Part shown: positions 37,063 to 46,165 of the stretch, piece after piece | Position numbering within the stretch: position 1 is the first letter of the stretch | How the letters are laid out: each line of letters starts with the position of its first letter | Assembly (NCBI RefSeq): GCF_900313025.1 | Contig: NZ_OMPQ01000002.1 | Coordinates: 124,001-188,000 of the forward strand | Source of the DNA: Pseudophaeobacter sp. EL27 | GTDB lineage: Bacteria; Pseudomonadota; Alphaproteobacteria; Rhodobacterales; Rhodobacteraceae | DNA: 64,000 nt | Direction: 5' to 3' | Notes under the pieces: generated by a model | The model's database searches: none | What the model saw: the letters and a program-made list of their open reading frames with translations, nothing else | What the model was told of the DNA's origin: nothing | Made by a program: the position numbers and the translations under genes

Positions 37063-40000
37063 TTACGCGACCAGCGCCTCTGCCTTCTTGAGGTCAACAG
37101 AAACCAACTGGCTGACGCCTTTTTCCTGCATGGTAACCCCAAACAACCGGTCCATGCGCGCCATGGTAACCGCATGGTGGGTGATGATCAAAAACCGCGT
37201 ATCCGTCTGGCGGCACATCTCGTCCAGCAGGTCACAAAAGCGGGTGACATTGGCATCATCCAGCGGTGCGTCCACCTCGTCCAGCACACAGATCGGCGCC
37301 GGGTTGGAGAGGAATACCGCAAAGATCAGCGCCATGGCGGTGAGGGTCTGCTCTCCGCCCGACAATAGCGAAAGGGTCGAGAGCTTCTTGCCCGGTGGCT
37401 GGCACATGATTTCCAGCCCGGCATCCAGCGGATCATCGCTCTCGACCATCACCAGATTGGCCTCGCCGCCGCCAAACAGATGGGTAAAGAGATTGGCAAA
37501 GCTGGCGTTCACCTCTTCAAAGGCCGTGAGCAGCCGCTCGCGCCCCTCCCGGTTAAGGCTAGCGATACCGCTGCGCAGGGTCTTGATTGCCTCTTCCAGA
37601 TCGGATTTCTCCGAGACCAGCTCATCATGTTCGGTCTGGATCTCACGGGCATCCTCTTCGGCCCGCAGGTTCACCGCCCCCAGAGCATCCCGTTGCCGCT
37701 TATGCCGATTGACCTCGGCCTCCAGTTCCTCGGCCCCGGGCATCTGATCGGGGCTGACCTCCAGCTGCTCCAGCAAGGTCTGCGGGCTACAGTTCTGATC
37801 TTCGCTGATCCGCTCTGCCGCATGGGTGACGGTTTCACGCGCCGCCTCACAGAGCGCCTCAGACCGCGCACGCGCCTCACGCCCTTCCGAGGCGAGTCGT
37901 TCTGCGTCGCGTTCGATCTGCACCAATTCTCGCAGAGAGGCCTCTGCCGTGATCAGTGCCTCAGAGGCCGCAGTCTTGCGCGCCTCGGCCTCCTCGATGG
38001 CCTCGCTCAGCTCTTCGCGTTTCTCAGCAATCTCCGCTGGCACCGCATGGGCCTCCTCCAGCTCTTCTTGCGAGGCCTCGCGGCGTTCTGCCAATTCCTC
38101 GATGCGCCGCTCTGCAGTCTCCAGACGGTGCCGCCAGCCAGACAGTTCCTTGGTGACCTGCTGCGCACGTTTGGTGCGGGCCTCGCCCTCACGGCGCAGC
38201 TCATCATGGGCCGAGCGATGGGTGAGCATGGTGATCCGGGCGGCTTCAACCCCCTGTTTGGTATCCTCAACCCCGGCGCGCGCCGCATCCAAATCGCCCA
38301 GATCCGCCTGCGCGGTTTCCGCCTCGGCCAGTTGCAGACGGGCGTTCATTGCATCCTCGCCGTGGCGGGCCACCGCAATGCCCAGCGTTTCCAGTTTACC
38401 CTCAGCCAGGTTGCGCTCCGCCTCAGCGCGGCTCAGCGCACGGGCGGCATCCGCCACCCGCTGATCGGCGACACGGCGCGCCTGTCGTGCGTTCTGGTCC
38501 GCCTGTGTCACCTCTTCGAGACGCCGGATCAGCGTTTCATGCGCCGCCCGGGTGCCATCGGCCTTGGCGCTGACCCGCTCCAGCTCCTGTTTCAACGCCT
38601 CAAGCCGGTTCAGCTGTTCCAGCCGCAGCGCCGCCGCACTTGGGGCATCCTCGGCCCAGGCCCGATAGCCATCCCAACGCCAGATATCACCTTCCAGAGT
38701 TACCAGCCGCTGCCCGGGCTGCAGATCCGCCTGCAGGCCCCGCGCAGTATCACTGTCGACCAGGCCGATCTGGCCAATCCGCCGCGCCAGAGCCGCCGGG
38801 CCAGAGACATGTTTCGCCAAAGGCTCCACCCCATCCGGCAGTGGCACATCGCGGGCATAGACAGGCAGGTTGAGCCAGCCCGTCGGGCCGTCTACCGCCG
38901 CCAGGGGCGCGCGCAGATCATCGGCGAGGGCCGCGCCGAGCGCCTTCTCATAGCCGGGCGCCACGCTCAGTTCATCCAGAATTTGTCCGCTTTCCGCAGT
39001 ATCGCGCTCCAACAGCTTGGCCAGCGCGGTGGTCTCGGCCCGCATCGCCCCCAGCTCCCCCTCGGCCTCAGAGCGCTGTGCCCGGGCGGCTGATTCCAAG
39101 GACTGGGTCTCAGTGCGGATTTCATCCGCCGAGGCCAGGGCCTCTTCTGCCATTTCAACGGCCTCACGCGCCTCTTCCTCGGTGGCCTGTGCCGCCTCAA
39201 ACCCTTCGCCCGCCAGTTCTAGCGCCTCGCCCGCTTGATCCTGAGCCTGCTGCGCCGCAGCCCCTTCGCTCTCAGACCGCGCCAGAGTACGCTTGCAATC
39301 CTCCACCAGGCGCTGCGCCGATTGATAGCGCGCCGAGAGCCTCGCCACATCCTCGGTCAATTGGGTCAGGTGGTCTTCGCGGGAGTCCAGGATTTTTGCC
39401 GCTTCCCGCGCCAACTCCCCCGCCTCACTCAGCCGGTCCTCATGACCATCACTGGCCTTGGCCAATTCCTTTTGCTCCCAGTCGAGCCGCTCAATGGTCT
39501 CCCCGGCGTCGCGGTTCAACCCACCTTCGCGCTCGATATCATTGCCCAGCTGCTGGATACGGCTCACCAGTTGTTCAATGGCCTGACGCGCCTGAGCCTC
39601 CTGATCGCCCAACGAGTCGCGCTGCACCACCAGCCGTTGTAAGATGGCCGCAGCAATGGCCTGTTCTTCGCGCAGCGGTGGCAGGCCTTCCTCAGCCTCG
39701 GCGCGATTTTGCGCTGCAGCGCGCGACAGGGCCTCGCCCTTGGCCGCCTGGGTCAGCCGAATGCTCAGGTCCTGCTCCGCGCTCAGCCGCGCGTCATCCG
39801 CCTCGCGCCAGCGACGATAGAGCAACATGCCCTCCGCCAGCCGCAGCTTCTCGCCGATGTCACGATAGCGCTGCGCCTGTCGGGCCTGGCGCGCCAATTG
39901 CCCCAACTGCCCCGCCAGCTGCTCTACCAAGTCATCCACCCGCAACAGATTCTGCTCGGTGTTTTTCAGCTTCAGCTCAGCCTCATGGCGGCGCTGATAC

Positions 40001-40518
40001 AGTCCCGAAATCCCCGCCGCCTCTTCCAGAATACGACGGCGCGCTTTGGGCTTGGCATTGATCAGCTCCGAGATCTGCCCCTGGCGCACCAGCGCCGGTG
40101 AATGCGCGCCCGTCGAGGCATCGGCAAACAGCATCTGAACATCCCGCGCCCGCACATCCTTGCCGTTGGATTTATAGGCACTGCCGACATCCCGGGTGAT
40201 CCGGCGCACAATTTCCAGCTGATCCGCCTCATTGAACCCCGAAGGCGCCAAGCGATCAGAGTTGTCAATCAGCAGGTTCACCTCAGCAAAGTTGCGCGCC
40301 GAACGCGAGGTGGTGCCGGCAAAGATCACATCCTCCATGCCACCACCGCGCATCGCCTTGGCGCGGGTCTCTCCCATCACCCAGCGCAATGCCTCCAGCA
40401 GGTTGGACTTGCCACAGCCATTGGGTCCAACAACGCCAGTCAGCCCGTCCCCGATAATCAAATCGGTCGGGTCTACAAAGCTTTTGAAACCATTGAGCCT
40501 GAGTTTGGAAAAGCGCAA
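37063..40518 (-). CDS. smc: Chromosome segregation protein SMC
   Basis: SMC is the core ATPase of the Smc-ScpAB condensin that compacts and segregates DNA. The product is 1151 residues, normal for the family. Walker A is GPNGCGKSN near residue 32; long coiled coils run to the hinge near 510-660; the second coil follows; then the signature LSGGEQTLTA and Walker B ICVLDEVDAPLDDAN lie near the C-terminus. The start is TTG at 40518, giving MRFSKLRLNGFKSFVDPT, the family N-terminus, with AGGGG upstream. It is alone: scpA and scpB are not in the window. Confidence 0.97.
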   Translation of the reverse strand: MRFSKLRLNGFKSFVDPTDLIIGDGLTGVVGPNGCGKSNLLEALRWVMGETRAKAMRGGGMEDVIFAGTTSRSARNFAEVNLLIDNSDRLAPSGFNEADQLEIVRRITRDVGSAYKSNGKDVRARDVQMLFADASTGAHSPALVRQGQISELINAKPKARRRILEEAAGISGLYQRRHEAELKLKNTEQNLLRVDDLVEQLAGQLGQLARQARQAQRYRDIGEKLRLAEGMLLYRRWREADDARLSAEQDLSIRLTQAAKGEALSRAAAQNRAEAEEGLPPLREEQAIAAAILQRLVVQRDSLGDQEAQARQAIEQLVSRIQQLGNDIEREGGLNRDAGETIERLDWEQKELAKASDGHEDRLSEAGELAREAAKILDSREDHLTQLTEDVARLSARYQSAQRLVEDCKRTLARSESEGAAAQQAQDQAGEALELAGEGFEAAQATEEEAREAVEMAEEALASADEIRTETQSLESAARAQRSEAEGELGAMRAETTALAKLLERDTAESGQILDELSVAPGYEKALGAALADDLRAPLAAVDGPTGWLNLPVYARDVPLPDGVEPLAKHVSGPAALARRIGQIGLVDSDTARGLQADLQPGQRLVTLEGDIWRWDGYRAWAEDAPSAAALRLEQLNRLEALKQELERVSAKADGTRAAHETLIRRLEEVTQADQNARQARRVADQRVADAARALSRAEAERNLAEGKLETLGIAVARHGEDAMNARLQLAEAETAQADLGDLDAARAGVEDTKQGVEAARITMLTHRSAHDELRREGEARTKRAQQVTKELSGWRHRLETAERRIEELAERREASQEELEEAHAVPAEIAEKREELSEAIEEAEARKTAASEALITAEASLRELVQIERDAERLASEGREARARSEALCEAARETVTHAAERISEDQNCSPQTLLEQLEVSPDQMPGAEELEAEVNRHKRQRDALGAVNLRAEEDAREIQTEHDELVSEKSDLEEAIKTLRSGIASLNREGRERLLTAFEEVNASFANLFTHLFGGGEANLVMVESDDPLDAGLEIMCQPPGKKLSTLSLLSGGEQTLTAMALIFAVFLSNPAPICVLDEVDAPLDDANVTRFCDLLDEMCRQTDTRFLIITHHAVTMARMDRLFGVTMQEKGVSQLVSVDLKKAEALVA

Positions 40519-40678
40519 AGCCGCCCCTGAGTGATTCTTATTTGTCCCTGAGTCCAGCAGCTTCGCAGCGTCTCTGTCAACGCAAACAGCCCCATTGCCC
40601 GCCCCAGTCCCTCAAAGCAGCGGCATATCTTGTGGATAAATCCCCATTTTCAGGAAAACCACCAAACTCCCCTATCAC

Positions 40679-40732
40679 CTTTCCCAAAATATTCCGGGGT
40701 GAATGTGTCGCAGACACAGAGGGGCTGGCCCT
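40679..40732 (+). repeat. Dispersed structured repeat, copy C (diverged)
   Basis: CCCAAAATATTCCGGGG (40683-40699) resembles the second half of the box in copies A and B, then GTGTC-GCA-GACAC (40705-40717) forms a hairpin, then AGAGGGGC. The stem sequence is again different from the other copies. It lies between smc and the lipoprotein gene. Confidence 0.5.
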
Positions 40733-40746
40733 CTTGCTCCCTTCAC

Positions 40747-41046
40747 TCACGCGCCAACATCAGGACAGTCCAGAACCCCGATCATCACTGCCTGATCCCC
40801 AAGCACAGTTGTGACCTCGCAGCCGCTGACAGCTGCCATAGCCTGCTCTGCCAGGGCGCGTAACGGCCCCAGGCGCGGCGCATATTGTGGGTTGATCCGG
40901 ATCGCCTCGGCCAGATTACCCCGCAGGCGGACCTCAAACACAGCCCCCTCCAGACTCACCCGCGTGAGTTTTGCGCCAGCAAAATGGCCCTGCTTCCCCG
41001 TACAGGCCGCAAGCAAAAGCAACAAGGAAATCACCAGATAGCGCAT
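40747..41046 (-). CDS. Small lipoprotein of unknown function
   Basis: This 99-residue protein begins MRYLVISLLLLLAACTGK, a clear lipoprotein signal with lipobox LAAC. The mature part is about 83 residues with basic and hydrophobic stretches (FEVRLRGNLAEAIRINPQYAPRLGPL) and two cysteines near SGCEVT and VLDCPD. No domain is recognised. The ATG at 41046 is taken over one seven codons earlier because it starts the signal peptide directly. It is on the same strand as smc, 228 bases upstream, with a dispersed repeat between. Confidence 0.65.
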   Translation of the reverse strand: MRYLVISLLLLLAACTGKQGHFAGAKLTRVSLEGAVFEVRLRGNLAEAIRINPQYAPRLGPLRALAEQAMAAVSGCEVTTVLGDQAVMIGVLDCPDVGA

Positions 41047-41117
41047 CACCTGAACAGCATCGTGCAACTCAAGGGTGAAATTCAGTCCTGATCGCTTCGC
41101 CTACCGGATCCGCGGGC

Positions 41118-42326
41118 TTACCCCTGTTTCAACAACCGCCCCAACCGCTCTATGCCTGTGCGGATCTCCGCCTCATTCAGCACCGAGAAGCTCAGCCTGA
41201 GCGTATTGCAGCCCTGCCCATCGGCAAAAAAGGCTTGCCCGGGAACAAAGGCAATATTCTCCTGATCAAGCGCCCGCGCCAAAACCTCGGCGGTGTCGAT
41301 ATGTGGCGGCAGTGTCAGCCAGACAAACATGCCCCCCTCCGGTCGGGTCCAGCTCACCCCATCGGGCATAAAGTCCTGCAAGGCAGACAGCATCGCGTCC
41401 CGCCGGGTGCCATAGGCCTGCCTCAGGCCCGCAACATGACTGTCAAAACAAGCCTCCGCCACCTGATGCACTGCCATTTGGTTGAGCGTCGGAGAATGCA
41501 GATCTGCCGCCTGCTTCAGCAAGACCATCTGTGCAATCACCGGCTTGGTGGCCACCACCCAGCCCATCCGCAGGCCCGGTGACAGGGTCTTGGAGAACGA
41601 CCCACAGTAGATCGTCCGGCAGTCTTCGATACTGCCCTTTTGTGCTATCTCCAGCGCCAAGACTGGTGGGATCGCCGCGCCCTCATAGCGCAGCGCCTGA
41701 TAGGCCCCATCCTCGATCACCGCACAGTCCAGCTGCTCCGCCATCTCCAGCAGGGCGTTCCGCCCCGACAAGGACAGGGTTTCACCGGTCGGATTGGCAA
41801 AATCCGGCGACAAATAGGCAAATTTCACCAGACTACCCACCGCGCCCGCAGCCTCTTGGTAGCTGTCCGGCGAGCGATTGCCACCGGGGTTGAGCTGATC
41901 ATACCGCGGCTCATAGGCGTTGAACGCCGCCAGCGCACCCAGGTAGGTCGGCCAGCCCACTAGGGCAGTATCGTTGGGGGACAGAAACAGTTTACCCAGA
42001 TAGTCCAACGCCTGCTGCGACCCGGAGGTGATGAGGATATTGTCAATGTCGCAGGGTACACCCATGCGCGCCATTTCGCCTTTGATCCACCGGCGCAGCG
42101 GCAGGTAGCCCTCGCTGACTGAATACTGCAGCGCTTGGGCCTGCTGATCCGGCTGCAATGCCGCCTGAAAGGCCGCGGAAAACTCTGCTGCCGGAAACAG
42201 ATCCGGATCCGGAATCCCGCCTGCAAAAGACAGCAGCCCCGGCCTGTTCAGCAGCTTCAACAGCTCGCGAATTTCAGAGGCCTTCATACGATGTGTTCGG
42301 GTGGCAAAGAGCTGCTGCAGCAACAT
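41118..42326 (-). CDS. PLP-dependent aminotransferase (2-aminoadipate/MocR-domain type, no HTH)
   Basis: This is a fold-type I aminotransferase of 402 residues. LLSFAGGIPDPDLFP near the N-terminus, ILITSGSQQALDYLGKLFL, SPDFANPTGETLS and the PLP Lys in YCGSFSKTLSPGLRMGW match the group that includes 2-aminoadipate and valine-pyruvate aminotransferases. There is no winged-helix domain, so it is an enzyme and not a MocR regulator. AAAGGAGG precedes the ATG at 42326. It is divergent from a FadR-type regulator, which may control it. The substrate is not readable from the sequence. Confidence 0.86.
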   Translation of the reverse strand: MLLQQLFATRTHRMKASEIRELLKLLNRPGLLSFAGGIPDPDLFPAAEFSAAFQAALQPDQQAQALQYSVSEGYLPLRRWIKGEMARMGVPCDIDNILITSGSQQALDYLGKLFLSPNDTALVGWPTYLGALAAFNAYEPRYDQLNPGGNRSPDSYQEAAGAVGSLVKFAYLSPDFANPTGETLSLSGRNALLEMAEQLDCAVIEDGAYQALRYEGAAIPPVLALEIAQKGSIEDCRTIYCGSFSKTLSPGLRMGWVVATKPVIAQMVLLKQAADLHSPTLNQMAVHQVAEACFDSHVAGLRQAYGTRRDAMLSALQDFMPDGVSWTRPEGGMFVWLTLPPHIDTAEVLARALDQENIAFVPGQAFFADGQGCNTLRLSFSVLNEAEIRTGIERLGRLLKQG

Positions 42327-42382
42327 AGGCGACCTCCTTTCAGGTTTGACACAGCAGCCAGAGTAGAAAAATTGCGAATATA

Positions 42383-42405
42383 GTCAATAATACTGACCTA
42401 TTATT
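42383..42405. promoter_or_regulatory. Candidate operator between aminotransferase and FadR-type regulator
   Basis: GTCA-N7-TGAC (42383-42397) overlaps the inverted repeat AATAATA (42386-42392) / TATTATT (42399-42405). GntR-family sites of the FadR type are often GTC/GAC-type palindromes. The 213-base spacer is the only shared upstream region of the divergent pair. Confidence 0.35.
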
Positions 42406-42538
42406 TCAACAGTTGTGATCAGACTTTGCACATCCTGCTTACCCCTTGCGGCCTTGCGCTGGCTGCGGTCATATGTTTTTACCAATTAGGCAGGCAACCC
42501 AAGCAGTACTGCTTTTCCAAGATCAGCCAGAGGCCCCC

Positions 42539-43309
42539 ATGCCGTTTCAAAAAGTCCAACCCGAGAAACTCTCTGCTTCTGTGGTGCGCCAGATCGAACA
42601 GTTGATCCTGCGGGGCATCCTGTTGCCAGGAGAACGCCTGCCCTCGGAACGGGAATTGGCTGAGCGTCTGGGGGTTTCGCGCCCCTCGTTGCGCGATGCC
42701 ATCGCCGAGTTGCAGGAAGGTGGCTTGCTCACTGCCAAGGCAGGATCCGGGATCTTTGTGGCCGATGTGCTGGGCTCTGCCTTTTCACCAGCGCTGATCC
42801 GGCTGTTTGCCCGCCATGACGAGGCGGTGTTTGACTACCTCAGCTTTCGCCGCGACATGGAGGGGCTGGCCGCCGAGCGCGCTGCCAAGTTTGGCTCGGA
42901 TGCTGATCTGAAACTGATCCAGGCCATCTTCGACAAAATGGTCGCCGCGGGCGACCCTTCTGTCTCGGACGAGGCCGCCAGTCTGGACGCGCAGTTTCAT
43001 TCCGCCATCATGGACGCCAGCCACAATGTGGTGATGCTGCATATGATGCGGTCGATGTTTGATCTGCTGCACGAAGGCGTGTTTTACAACCGCCGTATCA
43101 TGTTCAGCCGCCACACCACATTCGAGGTGCTATTGGCGCAGCACAGCGCCATCAATGCAGCCCTACAGGCCCGCGACCCGGAAGCCGCGCGAGCTGCCGT
43201 TGAGGCGCATCTGGACTATGTGAAACAGTCGCTGATCGACCACCAGCGCACCGAACGCAACGCCGAGATCGCCCAGCAGCGGCTGGAGCATGAGAGCGGG
43301 AAAAAGTAG
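42539..43309 (+). CDS. FadR/GntR family transcriptional regulator
   Basis: This is a 256-residue regulator. The winged helix is at residues about 10-75 with LPGERLPSERELAERLGVSRPSLRDAIAELQEGGLL, the GntR signature. The FCD effector domain follows, with metal-ligand candidates in LDAQFHSAIMDASHN and LAQHSAINAALQARDPEAARAAVEAHLDYV, as in the PdhR/LldR/GlcC group. It likely senses a carboxylic acid; candidates cannot be narrowed. The ATG at 42539 is the family start. Divergence from the aminotransferase gene suggests that gene as a target. Confidence 0.9.
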   Translation: MPFQKVQPEKLSASVVRQIEQLILRGILLPGERLPSERELAERLGVSRPSLRDAIAELQEGGLLTAKAGSGIFVADVLGSAFSPALIRLFARHDEAVFDYLSFRRDMEGLAAERAAKFGSDADLKLIQAIFDKMVAAGDPSVSDEAASLDAQFHSAIMDASHNVVMLHMMRSMFDLLHEGVFYNRRIMFSRHTTFEVLLAQHSAINAALQARDPEAARAAVEAHLDYVKQSLIDHQRTERNAEIAQQRLEHESGKK

Positions 43310-43441
43310 TCTGCTGATCGTTCAGAGTCGCAAAACGTATACTGCAGCGAAGGTCGGCTTAGAGCCCAAAGTCATTGATGACTGCGGAATGCACGAAGGT
43401 CTAGTATGCGATTTCTTTACAAGTACGCGAAAGTTCAAACT

Positions 43442-43900
43442 ATGTCTGACAATTGGATTTTGATCGTTCCTAAATTGCCGGAACAAGTTCCTTCACCGGA
43501 AAACGCCCAGGCTGCACTCGAATTCTTTAAGGAACTGGCGCCTGGGGCTGATGAAATTGAAATTGTTCAAAGTGAGCATGTCCAATTCTTTGATTGCGGC
43601 ACAAACCTTGAAACCATTTCATGTCCTAGGTGCTCCGCTCATATCGAGCTTGATTGGTGGGGTGCGGCAATGTCTTCAGACTATGACGAATCCGAAGGTT
43701 TCCGGCTAAGTGAATTCCAGCTGCCTTGTTGTTCGACATTCGCTTCGCTTGATGCGCTGGTCTATGAATTTCATCAAGTCTTCGGACGTTTCGCATTGAG
43801 TGCTATGAACCCAAACCTTGGGCTGCTTTCAGATGATACGATACGCAGTTTCGAAACTACTTTGGCTTGTGACATATCGGTCGTCTATCAACACATTTGA
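43442..43900 (+). CDS. Hypothetical protein, A+T-richer orphan
   Basis: I do not recognise this 152-residue protein. It is acidic, with two cysteine pairs, SCPRCSAH (CxxC) and LPCCSTF, that could hold a metal or disulfide, and aromatic-rich segments (ELDWWGAAMSSDYDESEGF, LVYEFHQVFGRFAL). There is no signal peptide or membrane helix. I chose the ATG at 43442 (MSDNWILIVPKLPEQ); another lies 12 codons upstream. Base composition is visibly lower in G+C than the neighbours, and an 11-base direct repeat (ACTGCAGCGAA) lies on each side, so acquisition by transfer is plausible. Confidence 0.55.
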   Translation: MSDNWILIVPKLPEQVPSPENAQAALEFFKELAPGADEIEIVQSEHVQFFDCGTNLETISCPRCSAHIELDWWGAAMSSDYDESEGFRLSEFQLPCCSTFASLDALVYEFHQVFGRFALSAMNPNLGLLSDDTIRSFETTLACDISVVYQHI

Positions 43901-44106
43901 GTTCTGTGCGCTGAAGCAGACATTGGCGCAACTGCAGCGAAATAGCGCTTTGTCCGCATAGCTGCCCTTCAAGGATGGCAACAATCAAGTGTTTCGCCAA
44001 TTGCCAAAGTGTCGCTTTGGCAGCGCCCGAACCACCCCCAAGGGGGCGGCGCTTTGCTTCCCCCTCGGTTCGGAGGCGGTGGTTTTCTGAAGTTTTCGCC
44101 TCTGGG

Positions 44107-44430
44107 CTATTCAAAATAGCCGGAATCCACCACAGTCGCTGTTTCAGAATGACCCGGTATTACTGTCGCAAAACCCTCAATCACTTGGTTTCTGAACTTC
44201 GCGAGCTCTGTCATTTCAGGCGAGTGATAGAACTCCAAAGCCGTTTCAAAACTGGAAAACTTATACATCACCATGCCCGCATAAGGCGTCGAACCCTTAA
44301 CGGGTTTTACCGGACTGGCGACAATCAGCTCGCCTTGGTACTTCTCTACGATTGGTGCCGACATTGGGCCCAGCTCATCGATCCGGGACCTGTCGATGAT
44401 GTTGTAATGAAAAAGAACATAGCCAGACAT
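44107..44430 (-). CDS. DUF1330 domain-containing protein
   Basis: This is a 107-residue protein with the ferredoxin-like dimeric alpha-beta barrel of the DUF1330 family: GYVLFHYNIIDRSRIDELGPMSAPIVEKY at the start, MVMYKFSSFETALEFYHSPEM in the middle, and a late VIPGHSETATVVDSG. The family has no assigned activity. GGGAGC precedes the ATG at 44430. It is isolated, about 200 bases from an orphan gene and upstream on the same strand of nothing. The 206-base spacer 43901-44106 contains a GC-rich hairpin-forming stretch only. Confidence 0.78.
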   Translation of the reverse strand: MSGYVLFHYNIIDRSRIDELGPMSAPIVEKYQGELIVASPVKPVKGSTPYAGMVMYKFSSFETALEFYHSPEMTELAKFRNQVIEGFATVIPGHSETATVVDSGYFE

Positions 44431-44597
44431 ACGCGCGCTCCCTGGTTTATGGATTAGAACAAGCCTTACTTGCCCTGCTCCTGCGAGACAAACCAGCCAT
44501 TTTTGGTGGTACCTCAGGCGATCTCTAGGCAGCTGTGACAAGCTTCACCAACAGGTAGCTATCCGAAGGTCAGGGAAGATTGCCTTCAAAACCAGTC

Positions 44598-44626
44598 AAA
44601 AACCCGGCCACAAGGACCGGGTTTTT
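44598..44626 (-). terminator. Terminator of the F0 operon
   Basis: AAAAACCCGGCC and GGACCGGGTTTTT pair around a short loop with one bulge; read on the minus strand it ends in T residues, 29 bases after the atpF stop. Confidence 0.85.
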
Positions 44627-44654
44627 GATACTCAGCTGACGTGACCTGATCAGG

Positions 44655-45215
44655 TCAGTGCAGCTTGTCGTTGACGTCGGTGATAGCAGCGTCGATCAGC
44701 TTGTTGGCCTCCGTCGCGGTCATCTGCTTGGCGATCACTTGATCGGCTGCAGCAACTGCAATGGTGATGGCCTGATCGCTGACTTCCTTGACAGCCGAAG
44801 CTTCGGCAGAAGCGATCTGCTCTTCCGCAGCCGCCAGACGACGGGCAATGGATTGCTCCAGCTCGGCCTTGGCGTCTTCGGCAGCAGCCGCTGCATCTTC
44901 ACGGGCCGAAGCCACGATGCGATCCGCCTGAGCCTGAACTTCCTGCTGCTTGCGCTCATAAGAGGCCAGAATGGTCTGGGCTTCTTCCCGTAGAGCGCGG
45001 GCCTCGTCCAGCTCTTTCTGAATGCCTTCGGCGCGGGCGTCCAGCTGGCCACCCAACAGGCTAGGCACTTTGACAAAAAGCAGAATGCCAACAAACAGAA
45101 GGAAGCCGAGCAGAACAACAAAGTTGGTGTTGCTCATCGAGAAGAAAGGACCAGAAGCCGCAAAAGCTGGGCTGGTGGCACCAAGGGTGAGGGCAATTGC
45201 CAGAACTGTGCGCAT
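44655..45215 (-). CDS. atpF: F0F1 ATP synthase subunit b
   Basis: Subunit b is part of the peripheral stalk that holds F1 against F0. The product is 186 residues. The N-terminus [19 protein letters not shown] looks like a cleavable signal, followed by a membrane helix ([19 protein letters not shown]) and a long alpha-helical, Ala/Glu-rich region. It is the last gene of the operon, four bases after the b' gene. The presence of both b and b' is the layout of photosynthetic and related alphaproteobacteria, where the stalk is a heterodimer. Confidence 0.95.
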   Translation of the reverse strand: MRTVLAIALTLGATSPAFAASGPFFSMSNTNFVVLLGFLLFVGILLFVKVPSLLGGQLDARAEGIQKELDEARALREEAQTILASYERKQQEVQAQADRIVASAREDAAAAAEDAKAELEQSIARRLAAAEEQIASAEASAVKEVSDQAITIAVAAADQVIAKQMTATEANKLIDAAITDVNDKLH

Positions 45216-45219
45216 GTCC

Positions 45220-45756
45220 TTAACCTTTCATCCGGTCGGCAACCGCGGCTGCGACTGCTTTTGCATCTGCTTTACCACCCAGCGCTGCAACCAGTGCTTC
45301 GGCGGTGTCGGCGGCCACTACTTTCACGCTTTCCAGCGCGCCAGCTTTGATCTCGCCAATGGCTTTTTCAGATTCGGCTGCTTTTGCAGAAATCTGTTCG
45401 TCCGCCTTGGCAATGGCTTCGTCCAGACCAACCTGGATTTCGGCGCGTGTTTCGGCGGCGATACGCTGTGCCTCGGCGCGGGCGTCTGCCAGGGCCTTGT
45501 TATAAGCGTCTTCGGCTTCAACTGCCTTGGCTTTCAGATCTTCAGCCGCGGCGAGGTCGTTGGTGATGGTCCCCTGACGCTCTGCCAGAACCGCAGCAAT
45601 GCGGGGCAGCGCGACACGCGACAGAATGAGGTAGATCGCGACGAGCGCGATTGCCAGCCAGAAAATCTGGTTCCCGAAGGTCGAGAAATCCAGCTGCGGC
45701 ATGCCCGGAGCAGATTCGGCGGCGCCGTGAGCTGCGTCTTGTGTATTAGATGCCAT
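45220..45756 (-). CDS. atpG: F0F1 ATP synthase subunit b'
   Basis: This is the second peripheral-stalk subunit, 178 residues. The N-terminus is hydrophilic ([19 protein letters not shown]), then [34 protein letters not shown] gives the membrane helix typical of b', followed by a long Ala-rich helix. In this group the b' gene is named atpG or atpF2. A strong hairpin separates it from atpE, and GGAGGA precedes the ATG at 45756. Confidence 0.93.
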   Translation of the reverse strand: MASNTQDAAHGAAESAPGMPQLDFSTFGNQIFWLAIALVAIYLILSRVALPRIAAVLAERQGTITNDLAAAEDLKAKAVEAEDAYNKALADARAEAQRIAAETRAEIQVGLDEAIAKADEQISAKAAESEKAIGEIKAGALESVKVVAADTAEALVAALGGKADAKAVAAAVADRMKG

Positions 45757-45785
45757 GTCGTCCTCCTAGGGAACTTGCCGTTACA

Positions 45786-45817
45786 TCGGGCGGTGGGCCG
45801 TTGGGCCTACCGCCCGA
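45786..45817 (-). promoter_or_regulatory. Intercistronic hairpin between atpE and the b' gene
   Basis: TCGGGCGGTGGGCC (45786-45799) pairs with GGCCTACCGCCCGA (45804-45817) around a four-base loop. There is no T-run, so it is more likely an RNA-stabilising or partial-termination element than a full terminator. Confidence 0.75.
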
Positions 45818-45843
45818 CCGTAAGGATAAAGTGTCCTAAGGTC

Positions 45844-46080
45844 TTAGACTGCGAACATCAGCAGCAGAGCAACCAGGAACGAGAAGATGCCCAGGGCTTC
45901 TGCAAAGGCGATGCCGATGAAGAGAGTAGCTGTCTGGCCGGCTGCTGCCGAAGGGTTGCGCAGTGCGCCTGCCAGGAAGTTGCCGGCTACGTGGCCAACA
46001 CCGATCGCGGCTGCGCCGGAACCGATTGCTGCGAGGCCTGCGCCGATGAACTGACCGAGTTGTGCGATATCGCCTTCCAT
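45844..46080 (-). CDS. atpE: F0F1 ATP synthase subunit c
   Basis: Subunit c forms the rotor ring in the membrane. The product is 78 residues in two hydrophobic helices joined by the polar loop ALRNPSA. The proton-binding carboxylate is E61 in [17 protein letters not shown] precedes the ATG. The c gene lies between atpB and the b' gene, and the hairpin that follows may let more c than b be made, which the ring needs; that role is inference. Confidence 0.97.
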   Translation of the reverse strand: MEGDIAQLGQFIGAGLAAIGSGAAAIGVGHVAGNFLAGALRNPSAAAGQTATLFIGIAFAEALGIFSFLVALLLMFAV

Positions 46081-46165
46081 GGGTATTCTCCTTACGATGG
46101 AATGTGGTGATTTGGGACCCGAATGACCCAGGAACGGATCATCCGGTAACTTGTTGATCTAGACC

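Noticed and set aside
37480-39093. 537-codon plus-strand open frame inside smc
   Set aside because: Entirely antisense to the SMC coiled coil, no domain, no ribosome-binding site.
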